NCBI RefSeq assembly: GCF_900110465.1
Contig: NZ_FODV01000030.1
Location: 1 to 36,959 of the forward strand
From: Halogranum amylolyticum
Lineage (GTDB): Archaea; Halobacteriota; Halobacteria; Halobacteriales; Haloferacaceae
Direction: 5' to 3'
DNA length: 36,959 nt
Both the position numbers and the translations under genes were made by a program. The notes below the pieces were generated by a model. That model was given only the letters and a program-made list of their open reading frames with translations, had not been told where the DNA came from and searched no databases. Below, in pieces: positions 24,030-31,725 of the stretch (position 1 is its first letter; each line of letters opens with the position of its first letter).

Positions 24030-24595
24030 GCAGGCCGCGACTACGGACAGTCGTCGCCGACACGAGTGCGATGGTCAGTCTCGCCGTCCCACGAGCCGAC
24101 GCAGCCTACGACACTGATACGGCTCCGGATCCCCTCCAGTATCTCCTCACCTCGTGTGACGTGTTCGTGCCGCCAGAAGTCGTTGCAGAGCTCCGTGACA
24201 TCACGCAGTACCAAGACATCCACGCCGCGGCTGCGAACAACGTCCTCGCCGCTCGCACCCACTACACGGTCGATGACCCCTATGAGCGCGACGGCACACC
24301 CGACTCGCGACCGACATTCGGTCTCGACGACGGCGAAACCGACGGCATTGTCCTCGCGAACGCGCTTGACGTCGACGGGTTCCTCACCGACGAGTTCGGC
24401 GGGACGAACTTCCCGCTGATTCATGCAGTCCTACAGGGCCCGCGTATCGTCCCGACACCACGGTTGCTCTGTGATTACGCCCGCAACGATCATATGACCC
24501 TCGAAGAGGCACGGACGCTCATCGAGACGATTAGCCCGCATCGGAGTTGGGAGAACAGCCCCTATGTCGCCCAATTGTTGGCCCTCTTAGAGTAG
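24026..24595 (+). CDS. PIN-domain toxin (VapC-like)
   Basis: The 189-residue protein has the PIN acidic set: D12 in VVADTSAMVSLA, E51/E55 in PPEVVAEL, D106 in DDGETDGIVLANAL, and D122 in GFLTDEFGG. The order DTS...ExxxEL...GExDxIxLA...TDE is that of VapC-type RNases that cut RNA with a metal-bound acidic cluster. It is longer than a minimal VapC (about 130 residues) because of an insertion near 60-95 and a C-terminal helical tail. It is translationally coupled to the ribbon-helix-helix gene. Likely role: addiction module stabilising the element, or defence by growth arrest. Confidence 0.8.
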   Translation: MSRPRLRTVVADTSAMVSLAVPRADAAYDTDTAPDPLQYLLTSCDVFVPPEVVAELRDITQYQDIHAAAANNVLAARTHYTVDDPYERDGTPDSRPTFGLDDGETDGIVLANALDVDGFLTDEFGGTNFPLIHAVLQGPRIVPTPRLLCDYARNDHMTLEEARTLIETISPHRSWENSPYVAQLLALLE

Positions 24596-24776
24596 GGTCC
24601 GATTCCGAGACGGTGTCCCAACTGCTTACCGGACCCGTTTCCTGTTGGACGAGTCGGACGGCCACCGAGAGCGCCGGCGGAGAGTCCACCACTGTGGTTA
24701 CTCGGGGTTGTGAACAGGGATCGACTATCTCTTCGGGAGCACAGGCGGCAACGCCCCGGTCCTGTTTGGCTGGACT

Positions 24777-25100
24777 ATGGTGCTCATCGGACTCGTCGCT
24801 TTTGGCGGGGCTGCTGCGTGGCTCGGCTATCGACACCTCACTTGGGCAAGTGCAGCCGTCGGAACAATCATCTCGATTATTGGTGTGATGAGCATCGGGT
24901 GGTACTTCATGTTCCCAACGCTGTGCTTGCTAATTGCCGCGATTGCGCTCACCGTCAAGGCCCGCCGAGAGAGTACTGGAAGACGCCCAACGCGATTTGA
25001 GGAGAGTACTGCATTGATTGATCGCCGACGTATCGAGGGTGAACACAGAGAATACAGTCGTCTGTCAGTCAGTCGAAACGCTCTCGTACCGGACGTGTGA
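24777..25100 (+). CDS. Small membrane protein, first gene of the exported-protein cluster
   Basis: The 107-residue product has two or three hydrophobic helices in the first 65 residues (MVLIGLVAFGGAAAWLGYRH, WASAAVGTIISIIGVMSIGW, YFMFPTLCLLIAAIALTV), a basic stop-transfer (KARRESTGRR) and a hydrophilic tail. In-frame TGA at about 24713 prevents extension beyond a few codons upstream, and no better start is seen. It ends 9 bp before the beta-propeller gene at 25110 and may be co-transcribed with it. The second cassette at 32859 has no counterpart of this gene. Unknown family. Confidence 0.55.
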   Translation: MVLIGLVAFGGAAAWLGYRHLTWASAAVGTIISIIGVMSIGWYFMFPTLCLLIAAIALTVKARRESTGRRPTRFEESTALIDRRRIEGEHREYSRLSVSRNALVPDV

Positions 25101-25109
25101 GTCTGAACC

Positions 25110-26351
25110 ATGCCCCGTCTTACGCGGCGACGTGCCCTCCAGGCCCTTCCATCGGTCGTCGGCGTCGGCTCCAGCCTATCTGGATGTCTGTCTAACGGTC
25201 GTGCGCCCACAGACGCGACTGGACCACCAACACATCCACCTGCAAGCCCTCGTGACTCCATTGACGGGAGTTGGCCAAGCCATCGATATGACCCGACAGG
25301 TCGAGGCTACATCCCTACTGTGAGCGGTCCCACTCCGCCCATCGGCGAACTCTGGCATGTCGAGGTGCCGGTGAGTGAAACCACGCCGGCAGTCGCAGAC
25401 GGCACGATCTACCTTGCAGGAGACGGACTCACGGCACTTGACGCCGCAAGCGGCGAGGAACGCTGGCACGTCGACCTCGGACGGACATACAAATCGTCGC
25501 CAGCAGTACAGGACGAGACGGTCTGCGTGGGCTTCGAAGAGATCCTCTTCGCGATCGATGTCACGAAGACAGCCGACGGCGACGCTGCAGTCCGATGGCG
25601 CGATTCGATGCCGAGCGATGAGATTACGTCGCCAGTCATCGCTGACGGAACCGTCGTCGTTGCGAGCGGCGATAGTGGCGGTCGAAGTGGTGCCATCCAT
25701 GCAGTCGGACTCGACAGTGGCGAGCGTCAGTGGGTGAGAACAGTCGACGCGTGGCTTGGGACGATGCCTGTCGTCGAGGACGGGCAGGTGTTTTTCGGGA
25801 CTATCGATGGCGATCTTTTCGCTGTGCAACTCGGAGACGGGAGTGACGTCTGGACGCGCTCGCTTGACGCTCGATTTTTCCATACGTTTGCCGTTGCCGA
25901 CGAGACGCTGTTCGCTGCAGAGACCGGTGGGCTGCTGTCTGCGTTCGACGCCGCGACTGGAGAGACACAGTGGTCGGCCCGAATCGGACGCCCGACAGAC
26001 AAGCATGCTGAGGTGATTGCCTCGCCGGTTGCCGTCGATAACGAGCGTGTCTACGTCGGTGCCACTGATGCGCGCCTCTATGCGGTTGACCGCGAGCGCG
26101 GCGAGCTGGTGTGGGACTTCTGGGCGTGGAATACGGCCGGGTCGCCACCGGCTGTCGTAGGCGACACGGTGTACGTCGGGAGTGTCGATACGACCCTCTA
26201 TGCGCTTGATGCTGCGACGGGTGAGGTTCGGTGGGAGTTTGCGACTGGGCAGCGCCTTGGACGGGCGACGCCGGCGGTCGTCGATGGGGTAGTGTACCTC
26301 CCTGCTGGCGAGTCCTGTTATGCAATCGCCGCCCGTGGGGAGGTTGCATAA
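25110..26351 (+). CDS. Tat-exported lipoprotein with PQQ-type beta-propeller
   Basis: The 413-residue protein starts with a twin-arginine-like head (TRRRALQALP) and lipobox LSGC (C26), so it is likely lipid-anchored outside the cell. Then come eight or so repeats of the PQQ/BamB-like beta-propeller blade: pattern 'TVYLAG...LTALDAASGEERWHVDL', 'VFFGTIDGDLFAVQLGDGSD', 'VYVGSVDTTLYALDAATGEV'. PQQ itself need not be bound. The same propeller with the shared signature W-[DE]-F-W-[AT]-W-N appears in the gene at 32859. The following lipoprotein gene overlaps its stop by one base (TAATG), implying one unit. The role is not known; related propellers scaffold protein assembly at membranes or bind ligands. 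Confidence 0.85.
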   Translation: MPRLTRRRALQALPSVVGVGSSLSGCLSNGRAPTDATGPPTHPPASPRDSIDGSWPSHRYDPTGRGYIPTVSGPTPPIGELWHVEVPVSETTPAVADGTIYLAGDGLTALDAASGEERWHVDLGRTYKSSPAVQDETVCVGFEEILFAIDVTKTADGDAAVRWRDSMPSDEITSPVIADGTVVVASGDSGGRSGAIHAVGLDSGERQWVRTVDAWLGTMPVVEDGQVFFGTIDGDLFAVQLGDGSDVWTRSLDARFFHTFAVADETLFAAETGGLLSAFDAATGETQWSARIGRPTDKHAEVIASPVAVDNERVYVGATDARLYAVDRERGELVWDFWAWNTAGSPPAVVGDTVYVGSVDTTLYALDAATGEVRWEFATGQRLGRATPAVVDGVVYLPAGESCYAIAARGEVA

Positions 26352-26932
26352 TGCAGCGACGGACGTTTCTGACGGGGTTGACTGGCGTCGTTGCGACAAC
26401 TGCGGGCTGTGCCGGGCTCGACGCTCTCGGACGTCGCACTGACCCGATCGCTGAGGTACGCTTTGAGGAAATCACTCCCCGAAAGGACCGTCCTGTCGGC
26501 ACCGACGACGAGGAACGCGACCGATATCCACCGATTGTGGCGTGGGACGACGCAGCGTCGACAATTCGGATCACCGGCTTCGTCTTCTACGGTGGTGGGT
26601 GTGATGCGCCTGTGTTGAGAACAGTTGAGTTGCAGGCAGACAATCGGCTCTTCGTCTCGGTTGGGCACCGAGAGAAGTGGTATCTTCGACTGCCGATTCC
26701 GCTTCCAATCGCCTGTACAGCGAGCCTCGGTGGCATCCATTACCGCGTGACGGTGCGGTTTGCTGATAGCGCTGCCCTTCCGGAGACTGTCGAGGTTGAT
26801 GAGGACAACGAGGCGGCGCCCGACGCCCATCGCGTGGTGACCCGAGCCGAACAGGATGCGCTTTGCTCACGCGAGTCGTTCGAGAGTGAAGAACAGCGAG
26901 CGACAGCGCACTGGACGTGTCCGACCGAGTGA
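26351..26932 (+). CDS. Four-cysteine Tat lipoprotein, cassette 1
   Basis: The 193-residue product begins MQRRTFLTGLTGVVATTAGC: RR signal with lipobox TAGC (C20). It is related along its length to the protein at 34055-34600: G-x3-YG-x2-[GS]C (C84), PxACTA (C122), YRxTVxF, LPxxVxV, VVxRxEQxxLC (C172) and AHWTCP (C190). Beyond the lipidated cysteine the four remaining cysteines align, so two disulfides are likely in this exported domain. It is encoded directly after a beta-propeller lipoprotein in both places, so the two probably form a pair outside the cell. No known family is recognised. Confidence 0.7.
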   Translation: MQRRTFLTGLTGVVATTAGCAGLDALGRRTDPIAEVRFEEITPRKDRPVGTDDEERDRYPPIVAWDDAASTIRITGFVFYGGGCDAPVLRTVELQADNRLFVSVGHREKWYLRLPIPLPIACTASLGGIHYRVTVRFADSAALPETVEVDEDNEAAPDAHRVVTRAEQDALCSRESFESEEQRATAHWTCPTE

Positions 26933-27089
26933 CGGTATTGGGCTCGCCATCACTGGATACGCTCGCGGTAATCAATGACTTCCGAGAATCAAGTGCGGGA
27001 TTAGCAGAGTAATCCACCACTTATCCTTGATTGGCTCGGTCTTTCGGAGGGTAGTCAATGGCCCACTCAAATTGTGCATCACGACCGTT

Positions 27090-27668
27090 TCATTCGAATC
27101 GCAATTCAGTATGTGTGACCGTGACTGGATACGTTGCAGTGTGTATCACTCCACTAATGGAGATTGTTGCAGTTACTGACCGGGGGGTGAGAGCAACTAA
27201 TTTGTCAAACGCTATCGGGGAGTCGTTTAAGTGGTGAACCCTAATTTGATGTTCTTTATTTTCGCCCGAGACACCCACGCTAATACTTTGTTCACCGTTG
27301 CTCGTCTGGTCAAAGATGGCAGTTTGAACGGCTTCCGCCCCGACGAACGCGCTTTCGGTCTCTGCCCATCGTTCAAAGGGAATGCTTTCATGCACTGGTT
27401 CGCGCTCAGGAGGGGCCCCGTTTTCAACTGCCTCGTGGTTCGTGTGCCGATACGCGGCGACGATTCGCACCTCATGTGTCTTTTCGAGGTATGCCACTGA
27501 ATCACGTGTGATTTTCCTCTGGGTTGTAATGGCCTCTGCCTTACCTCGAACAGGTTCTGTGGGGTATTCTGAGCTGGACGAGTTTTTATTTGAGAGAGCT
27601 GATGCAGTACAGCCAGAGAGTGTAGCCAGTCCTGCGCCAAGTGCCGACAGATAGGTGCGACGGTTCAT
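27090..27668 (-). CDS. Tat lipoprotein of unknown function, 192 aa
   Basis: From the ATG at 27668 the protein starts MNRRTYLSALGAGLATLSGC, a twin-arginine signal with lipobox LSGC (C20), then a Ser-rich linker. The mature part has an acidic helical start (KAEAITTQRKITRDSVAYLE) followed by beta-rich segments (THEVRIVAAYRHTNHEAVEN, QSISVGVSGENKEHQIRVHH, VTATISISGVIHTATYPVTV). This could be an immunoglobulin-like fold. It lies convergent with the cassette-1 genes and faces away from the next lipoprotein. An upstream frame to 27731 lacks the signal and is not used. An AT-rich box (TATGATAGATGAGATATG near 27667-27684) is a plausible promoter. Confidence 0.65.
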   Translation of the reverse strand: MNRRTYLSALGAGLATLSGCTASALSNKNSSSSEYPTEPVRGKAEAITTQRKITRDSVAYLEKTHEVRIVAAYRHTNHEAVENGAPPEREPVHESIPFERWAETESAFVGAEAVQTAIFDQTSNGEQSISVGVSGENKEHQIRVHHLNDSPIAFDKLVALTPRSVTATISISGVIHTATYPVTVTHTELRFE

Positions 27669-27827
27669 ATCATGATAGATGAGATATGTATGTAAACCCT
27701 TTCTGTAGGGACAAAGAGCTGCTTGAGCCATCTGCAGGTCGGATTAGCGAATCCAACTTTTTGATTAAGGTCGTCGCTCTGGCGGCCAGTCACCCGCAGT
27801 CGTATGAACTCCCCCGTCATAAACAGA

Positions 27828-28172
27828 TCACCGAATAGGTGGTTTGTAGGAATCCAAACTCCCAACCTCTGCTCGTAACGAGGGGTGGAGACTCAATACT
27901 GCTGCATAGGGTTCGGCGTCCGGTGGGAGTCGGCTCAGGTCGAACGTACCACCGACCTCCTCGATTCGCTCGGCAAGCGTCGCAAACTGCTCGCGTTGCA
28001 GCGGCTGTGAGTCGCCGGAGTCGACGAATTCGATACCGACACGGTGTGCTTGGCTGTCGGTAATGTGGAATCGCGTCTCCGTGAGCGGCGTCACGAGTGT
28101 CGCCTCAGCGGGAAGTGCATCGCACTCCTCAAGCAGCGTGTGCCAACTCCCAGTGAATGGCAGACGCGACAC
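27828..28172 (-). CDS. Small conserved haloarchaeal protein, 114 aa
   Basis: A GTG at 28172 begins MSRLPFTGSWHTLLEECDAL. The product then has LPAEATLVTPLTETRFHITD, a turn with QAHRVGIEFVDSGDSQPLQR, EQFATLAERIEEVGGTFDLS, and RLPPDAEPYAAVLSLHPSLR. The phrases 'GSWHxLLEECDALPAxATLVTPL' and 'LPPDAEPYAAVLSLHP' I associate with a recurrent haloarchaeal family of unknown function, which supports both start and frame. A TATA-like TTTATTTACC (minus strand, 28190-28199) is placed 18-27 bp upstream, giving a leaderless or near-leaderless transcript. Confidence 0.7.
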   Translation of the reverse strand: MSRLPFTGSWHTLLEECDALPAEATLVTPLTETRFHITDSQAHRVGIEFVDSGDSQPLQREQFATLAERIEEVGGTFDLSRLPPDAEPYAAVLSLHPSLRAEVGSLDSYKPPIR

Positions 28173-28189
28173 TTGCCGTTGGTAAATAA

Positions 28190-28199
28190 AACGTCTCGG
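28190..28199 (-). promoter_or_regulatory. TATA box for the 28172 gene
   Basis: On the minus strand TTTATTTACC lies 18-27 bp before the GTG start, matching the archaeal TATA position for a leaderless mRNA. Confidence 0.5.
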
Positions 28200-28334
28200 C
28201 TCGCGTTCGACGACGAGGGAGATTCTGGGTCGCTAGCGAGAGTCTCAACGTGTTGAGATCGGTCAACTGCGACGTCTCATACTCGCCCGAGAGCTTCGGA
28301 AACAGTGGAGTCTGTCGTCGGTGTTGCAGATCGG

Positions 28335-28379
28335 TGTTAACCAACGCAAGTCGCGCAGTCCCGGAGTTGTTGGTTAACA
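28335..28379. repeat. Perfect 11-bp inverted repeat, 23-nt spacer (copy 2)
   Basis: TGTTAACCAAC (28335-28345) and GTTGGTTAACA (28369-28379) repeat the copy at 23140-23184 exactly, although the spacer and flanks carry substitutions. Retained arms point to a function of the hairpin or site. Confidence 0.7.
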
Positions 28380-28429
28380 GGATGGCAAGCGCTCAGTGTC
28401 TCACTGTTCATGGCCCTTGTCGGGACGCG

Positions 28430-28648
28430 TCACGGAGTGAGTCGGAGGCCGTTCGTCGATTCATAGACGTACCCCTTCAGCAACAACTGTTCGAGGAGAT
28501 CCTCTGCCTCTGGCCGCTCAAACCCACCGTCAGTGAGGAAATCGACAGCTGCGTCGTGTGTGATCGTCCCGTCCTCATCGCTCCCCTGCGTGATCAGTTC
28601 CAGCGCAGTTTGCTGTGACGGCGTCAACGGGGTTGACGAATGCCGCAT
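28430..28648 (-). CDS. 72-residue HTH-like protein, copy on direct repeat 2
   Basis: From the ATG at 28648 the product is nearly identical to that at 23235-23453 (ITQGSDEDG in place of ITQATDEDG, DFLTDGG in place of DLLTDGG). A longer reading to 28825 would add 59 residues rich in acidic and polar residues, but the other two family members begin at this same ATG, so the shorter form is preferred. Upstream lies a divergent lipoprotein gene, and the 207-bp spacer contains a 7-bp inverted repeat and TATA. Differences between copies are mostly silent or conservative, suggesting both are maintained. Confidence 0.75.
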   Translation of the reverse strand: MRHSSTPLTPSQQTALELITQGSDEDGTITHDAAVDFLTDGGFERPEAEDLLEQLLLKGYVYESTNGLRLTP

Positions 28649-28758
28649 TATTCGTGTCTCTGTCGGCGACCACCGAGACTGTTGGGGTTGTGTCGACTTC
28701 GTGGGCTTCTGTTTGTTGTGTGAGCCCGGCGTCACTGATTCTTCATCCTCGATGTCGG

Positions 28759-28784
28759 ATTGTCTCATATCAGACAATATATAC
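28759..28784 (+). promoter_or_regulatory. Palindrome and TATA before the 28856 gene
   Basis: ATTGTCT (28759-28765) and AGACAAT (28772-28778) form a perfect dyad with a 6-nt spacer. It overlaps an AT-rich AATATATAC (28776-28784). It could be the operator-promoter for the lipoprotein gene or for the divergent HTH gene. Confidence 0.4.
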
Positions 28785-28855
28785 TGGCAAGACACGAAGT
28801 CTGACCAGATTTCGATTCCCTCCAACCAACACGACGACTGGGAGAGTGAATACTG

Positions 28856-29740
28856 ATGAGACGCCGTAGGGTGCTCACATCGCTAGCGTGTGGGGCAAGC
28901 ATGCTGGCTGGATGTGCAACTCGCGAGAGAGACAACCGCAGTCCGGTCTCAACGTCTCAACCCACACCGCCACCAGATGTGACGACATTCACCGAGACGA
29001 AACCACTCCCCGAACCGAGTGACGTGTCTAACCGTGCAGTTGCTCAATCGTTCGTTGAGACATACGAACAGCGCTACGTGTATAACGAACTTGTCGGCGG
29101 ATTCGGGAGCTCAGGTGTAGCGACGAAGATTACGGTTGAGCCAGCGCGTGTCGCTGTCGTCCACACGACTGACTCGGGGTACTACGTGTTGTCCTCCTGT
29201 CGGGGATCCGCACGCTACTTCGACCCAGATGGATCGCCAAGTAGCGCAACCCGTAACGCTTCGAGTGTTGCCCACTTCGTGAGCGATGAACTACACCGGC
29301 GAATCCCGTTCAATGCCTATCGGTGTGAGCAGCCTGTCGTTCAGACAGCCACTGTGAACAACAGCGACGAGCCACTCGCCCGGTTGCAGATCTACGACTT
29401 CGAGACTAAGCCCGATTACGAAGACCTTGAGCAGGGTGGACGAACAGTCGACGTCACCGTCCGGAACGCCGACGAGGAGGTCATCCTCGAGCAAGCATAT
29501 CAAACATCGCTTCCGTTGACGGTCCAGCCCGCAGTCACCGAGACACCGGGGTCGTATACACTCGCTGCCTCACTTGCCGATGGGCCGACGGTTCAGTATG
29601 AGTGGGACCTCTCAACATCGGGTACTCCCAGCTGGTGGGCACTCTGTCTAGTAATCACGGCTGGTGGCACGTTGGCTATCGAACGGTGGTACCCAAATGA
29701 GGAGGTTGGCGTGCCGCCGAATGGCGTCTGTAGACACTAG
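28856..29740 (+). CDS. Tat lipoprotein, 294 aa
   Basis: The protein begins MRRRRVLTSLACGASMLAGC: RR signal with lipobox LAGC (C20), followed by a Pro/Thr-rich linker. The mature domain is beta-rich (TKITVEPARVAVVHTTDSGY, VVQTATVNNSDEPLARLQIY, RTVDVTVRNADEEVILEQAY) and contains C169 and C208 region cysteines. A hydrophobic C-terminal segment (WWALCLVITAGGTLAI) and a hydrophilic end follow. It might be folded as repeated Ig-like domains. It is alone in its transcription unit; the next gene is 296 bp away. No known family is recognised. Confidence 0.65.
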   Translation: MRRRRVLTSLACGASMLAGCATRERDNRSPVSTSQPTPPPDVTTFTETKPLPEPSDVSNRAVAQSFVETYEQRYVYNELVGGFGSSGVATKITVEPARVAVVHTTDSGYYVLSSCRGSARYFDPDGSPSSATRNASSVAHFVSDELHRRIPFNAYRCEQPVVQTATVNNSDEPLARLQIYDFETKPDYEDLEQGGRTVDVTVRNADEEVILEQAYQTSLPLTVQPAVTETPGSYTLAASLADGPTVQYEWDLSTSGTPSWWALCLVITAGGTLAIERWYPNEEVGVPPNGVCRH

Positions 29741-29910
29741 CGTGAGAAGTTCCCACCTTGTCGACGTATTCGGAGCGTTTGTTCGCTTCCGTATCAAGTC
29801 TGGAGCGATCATCGTCAACCCATCTTGCTGACGTTCTGTTGCGAGGTGTCGAACCGATAAATGAATTACTTCGCCATTTTGCAACGGTCAATCGGTGGCC
29901 CAACTGAGAC

Positions 29911-29935
29911 GGCCCACCGAGACTGTTGGAGTTGT
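29911..29935. repeat. Fragment of the 440-bp repeat (leader part only)
   Basis: CCACCGAGACTGTTGG(A/G)GTTGT, present in the leader of both 72-residue genes, appears again here without a gene. It may be a remnant of a third copy, or a motif shared by regulation. Confidence 0.4.
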
Positions 29936-30007
29936 ACTGACTCAGATCCGCCCCAAGAACATCATCTCGAGCCAACAACTGTTACCCAAACATTCTTTAT
30001 TGATTCG

Positions 30008-30029
30008 CTGTAAACTGTAATCACTACAG
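30008..30029 (+). promoter_or_regulatory. Candidate operator of the HTH-PIN module
   Basis: CTGTA (30008-30012 and again 30015-30019) and TACAG (30025-30029) form a dyad with a 5-nt spacer, 7 bp before the ATG. A CTTTATT box (29995-30001) lies upstream as TATA. An autoregulating HTH protein is the likely binder. Confidence 0.4.
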
Positions 30030-30036
30030 AAACCCC

Positions 30037-30630
30037 ATGTCACGCACCTCAAAGCAGAACACAGGTGACATCGTCCGCGACTTTCTCTCGGTTGCGGATC
30101 TTCTCGAAGAGCCACAGCTGGCTCAGTTGTATGCATATCTCGCCCGCAGTGACGAGACATCTGTCAAAGACGTCATGGACGCACTCGACCTCGCACAGGG
30201 GACAGCCTACACCTACGTCAACCGGCTTGTTGATGCTGGCGTCGTCGAGGTGACCCGCGATGAGCAACCCCGGCTGTACACTGCTCGCCCGATTAACCTG
30301 ACCGTGACTGCTGATGGCGACCGTGAGTACACGATTACGCCGGCGCTGATCGATGCGGTCGGTCGTCGTGAAACCAACGGCGACATCGACACCTACATCG
30401 ACCGTCACGGAGTTGCTGGCCTCGCGACGGCACTCTCCTACGCTGTCGCCCGTGAGCGCGGTGAGGTGACGCACCGCCTCATGGCCCGTGACCTCGATAT
30501 CTCGCCACTCGCAGCCGAGATTGTCCTGCAGGCGCTCCGGCCCGTGGTTCTCGAACACTTCGATGTCGAAACGTCGGGTGCGTCACTCGCGGATATCGAA
30601 GGCGTTGACGAGGACGTCGACGACGCGTGA
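30037..30630 (+). CDS. Winged-helix regulator paired with a PIN toxin (DUF7437-like)
   Basis: The 197-residue protein begins with a helix-turn-helix block: DFLSVADLLEEPQLAQLYAY, then SVKDVMDALDLAQGTAYTYV, then NRLVDAGVVEVTRDEQPRLY, a clear wing. The C-terminal half (DRHGVAGLATALSYAVARER, PLAAEIVLQALRPVVLEHFD) is helical and acidic, as expected for a partner-binding part. I associate this C-terminal part with the DUF7437 type. Its stop overlaps the start of a PIN-like gene (GTGA at 30627-30630), as in antitoxin-toxin pairs. A palindrome lies before its start. It probably represses its own operon and holds the toxin inactive. Confidence 0.75.
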   Translation: MSRTSKQNTGDIVRDFLSVADLLEEPQLAQLYAYLARSDETSVKDVMDALDLAQGTAYTYVNRLVDAGVVEVTRDEQPRLYTARPINLTVTADGDREYTITPALIDAVGRRETNGDIDTYIDRHGVAGLATALSYAVARERGEVTHRLMARDLDISPLAAEIVLQALRPVVLEHFDVETSGASLADIEGVDEDVDDA

Positions 30631-31127
30631 CTGCGATTCATATCGCAGATACCGGCTTGTTCGTCTCGATGGGCCAACCGTCGAACCGTCGGTATCAGGC
30701 TGTGCGCCGGTTTGCACGGCGCAACGATATTACGTTTGTCCTCCCCGAGCGAGTGTACGAGGAGCTGACCGTCAACGCTTCTGAGCCCGAGACACCGCCG
30801 ATCGATACGGCAATCGAGGAAGGGTGGTCACAGGTTGCAGCGTCACTGGATTACTCGCATGGAGTGGTCTCACGAACGATGGACGGCGTCCAGCGGTACA
30901 TCGCGAACGCGGATGATCGCCCAGCCGACGAAATCGAGCGTGCCGACCCAGCGTTGGCAGGCGTCGCCGCTCACGCGTTCGTCGACGGGACTGCGGATCA
31001 AGCGTATATCTACACGACAGATACCGCTGCTGGCGAGGGAGCAGAGGCCGTCCTCGCTAGTGAGGGGTATGGCGACTCGGTGACGTACGTGAACGGCTTC
31101 CGCTTCATCGATGATTTGCTCGAGTAG
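30627..31127 (+). CDS. PIN-like toxin of the HTH-PIN module
   Basis: The GTG at 30627 gives a 166-residue protein with PIN-type acids: D8 in IADTGLFVSM, E41/E45/E46 in VLPERVYEEL, E104/D107 in EIERADPALAG, and D132 in TTDTAAGEGAEA. The order and spacing match a PIN fold, although the second half is less standard than in the 24026 protein, with the central acid pair reading ERADPAL. It overlaps the HTH gene by 4 bp. Likely RNase toxin, with the upstream product as antitoxin; the alternative is a nuclease with another partner. Confidence 0.65.
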   Translation: MTAIHIADTGLFVSMGQPSNRRYQAVRRFARRNDITFVLPERVYEELTVNASEPETPPIDTAIEEGWSQVAASLDYSHGVVSRTMDGVQRYIANADDRPADEIERADPALAGVAAHAFVDGTADQAYIYTTDTAAGEGAEAVLASEGYGDSVTYVNGFRFIDDLLE

Positions 31128-31459
31128 CCGACTTACAGGTGGGTATCCTCTCTATCTAGCAACAGTTGTGAGCAAGACACTCCGAAAGCCCCCGGACGCT
31201 CGACGGCTGCGCCTCGCTGTGGTCCTCGCTCCGCTGTGGTCCTTACGTCGGCTCGCTCGCCGAGCGCCCGGCCCCTTTCACTCCCACCCGGTGTGGGGTG
31301 GTTAGCGTCGCTTCATCACTGTCTGTCAGGTGTGATGACTCGGTACGCCCGCTCGCCGTCCGGTCAGCCGGCCGCGCACGCTCGGCTCACGCTGTTCGCC
31401 TCGGCACGCCGCGGGACTCCCGGTGGTCGTCCCGCGCGTCGTTCGCTTCTCCCGAAGCG

Positions 31460-31528
31460 CCAGCGGGTTAGTCAGTCGACGCCTGCGCGCCAGTAGGTGC
31501 TCGTCGTCGACGAGACTAACTCCGCTGG
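31460..31528. repeat. Imperfect 14-15-bp inverted repeat, 40-nt spacer
   Basis: CCAGCGGGTTAGTC (31460-31473) pairs with GACTAACTCCGCTGG (31514-31528) with one unpaired base. It is one of two large dyads in this spacer. Confidence 0.6.
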
Positions 31529-31580
31529 CCACTCGGGCCAGCCTGTCCGGCGCGCGTGCTTGTCTGTGTCCGCTGTATAG

Positions 31581-31635
31581 GCGCGCTCTCGCTCGCTCCC
31601 GATGGTCGCTCACGAAGGCGCGAGCGAGAGCGCGC
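31581..31635. repeat. Perfect 16-bp inverted repeat, 23-nt spacer
   Basis: GCGCGCTCTCGCTCGC (31581-31596) and GCGAGCGAGAGCGCGC (31620-31635) are exact reverse complements. As RNA or single-stranded DNA this is a very stable stem. It lies 90 bp before the ATG of the ssDNA-binding gene; no T-run follows. Confidence 0.75.
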
Positions 31636-31725
31636 GAAGAGTGAGTTGGTCGTTGTGGACAGCCACGGCTGGAGAGTCGTGGTGTCGGAAGAAGACGCCG
31701 AGTGAGCGCCTTCAAGGTTTCAGCA

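Larger units (their letters stand above)
28272..28713. repeat. 440-bp direct repeat, copy 2
   Basis: Same element as 23078-23518, in the same orientation 5.2 kb away. It carries the second copy of the 72-residue gene and the 11-bp inverted repeat. Just before its left edge lies a palindrome (TCTCAAC-GT-GTTGAGA, 28243-28258) that copy 1 lacks. Confidence 0.85.
31128..31725. other. GC-rich, hairpin-rich spacer of about 600 bp
   Basis: No gene is supported: the open frames (31111-31305, 31236-31496 and, on minus, 31326-31928) are arginine/serine-rich products of the GC-rich DNA. The stretch from about 31180 to 31640 is full of CGCTCGC-type tracts and contains the two inverted repeats listed separately. 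It lies immediately before the OB-fold protein gene. Confidence 0.6.

Noticed and set aside
25176..26399. 407-codon open frame on the minus strand
   Set aside because: It is antisense to the beta-propeller gene, which has a signal, lipobox and repeats; the antisense product has no recognisable features.
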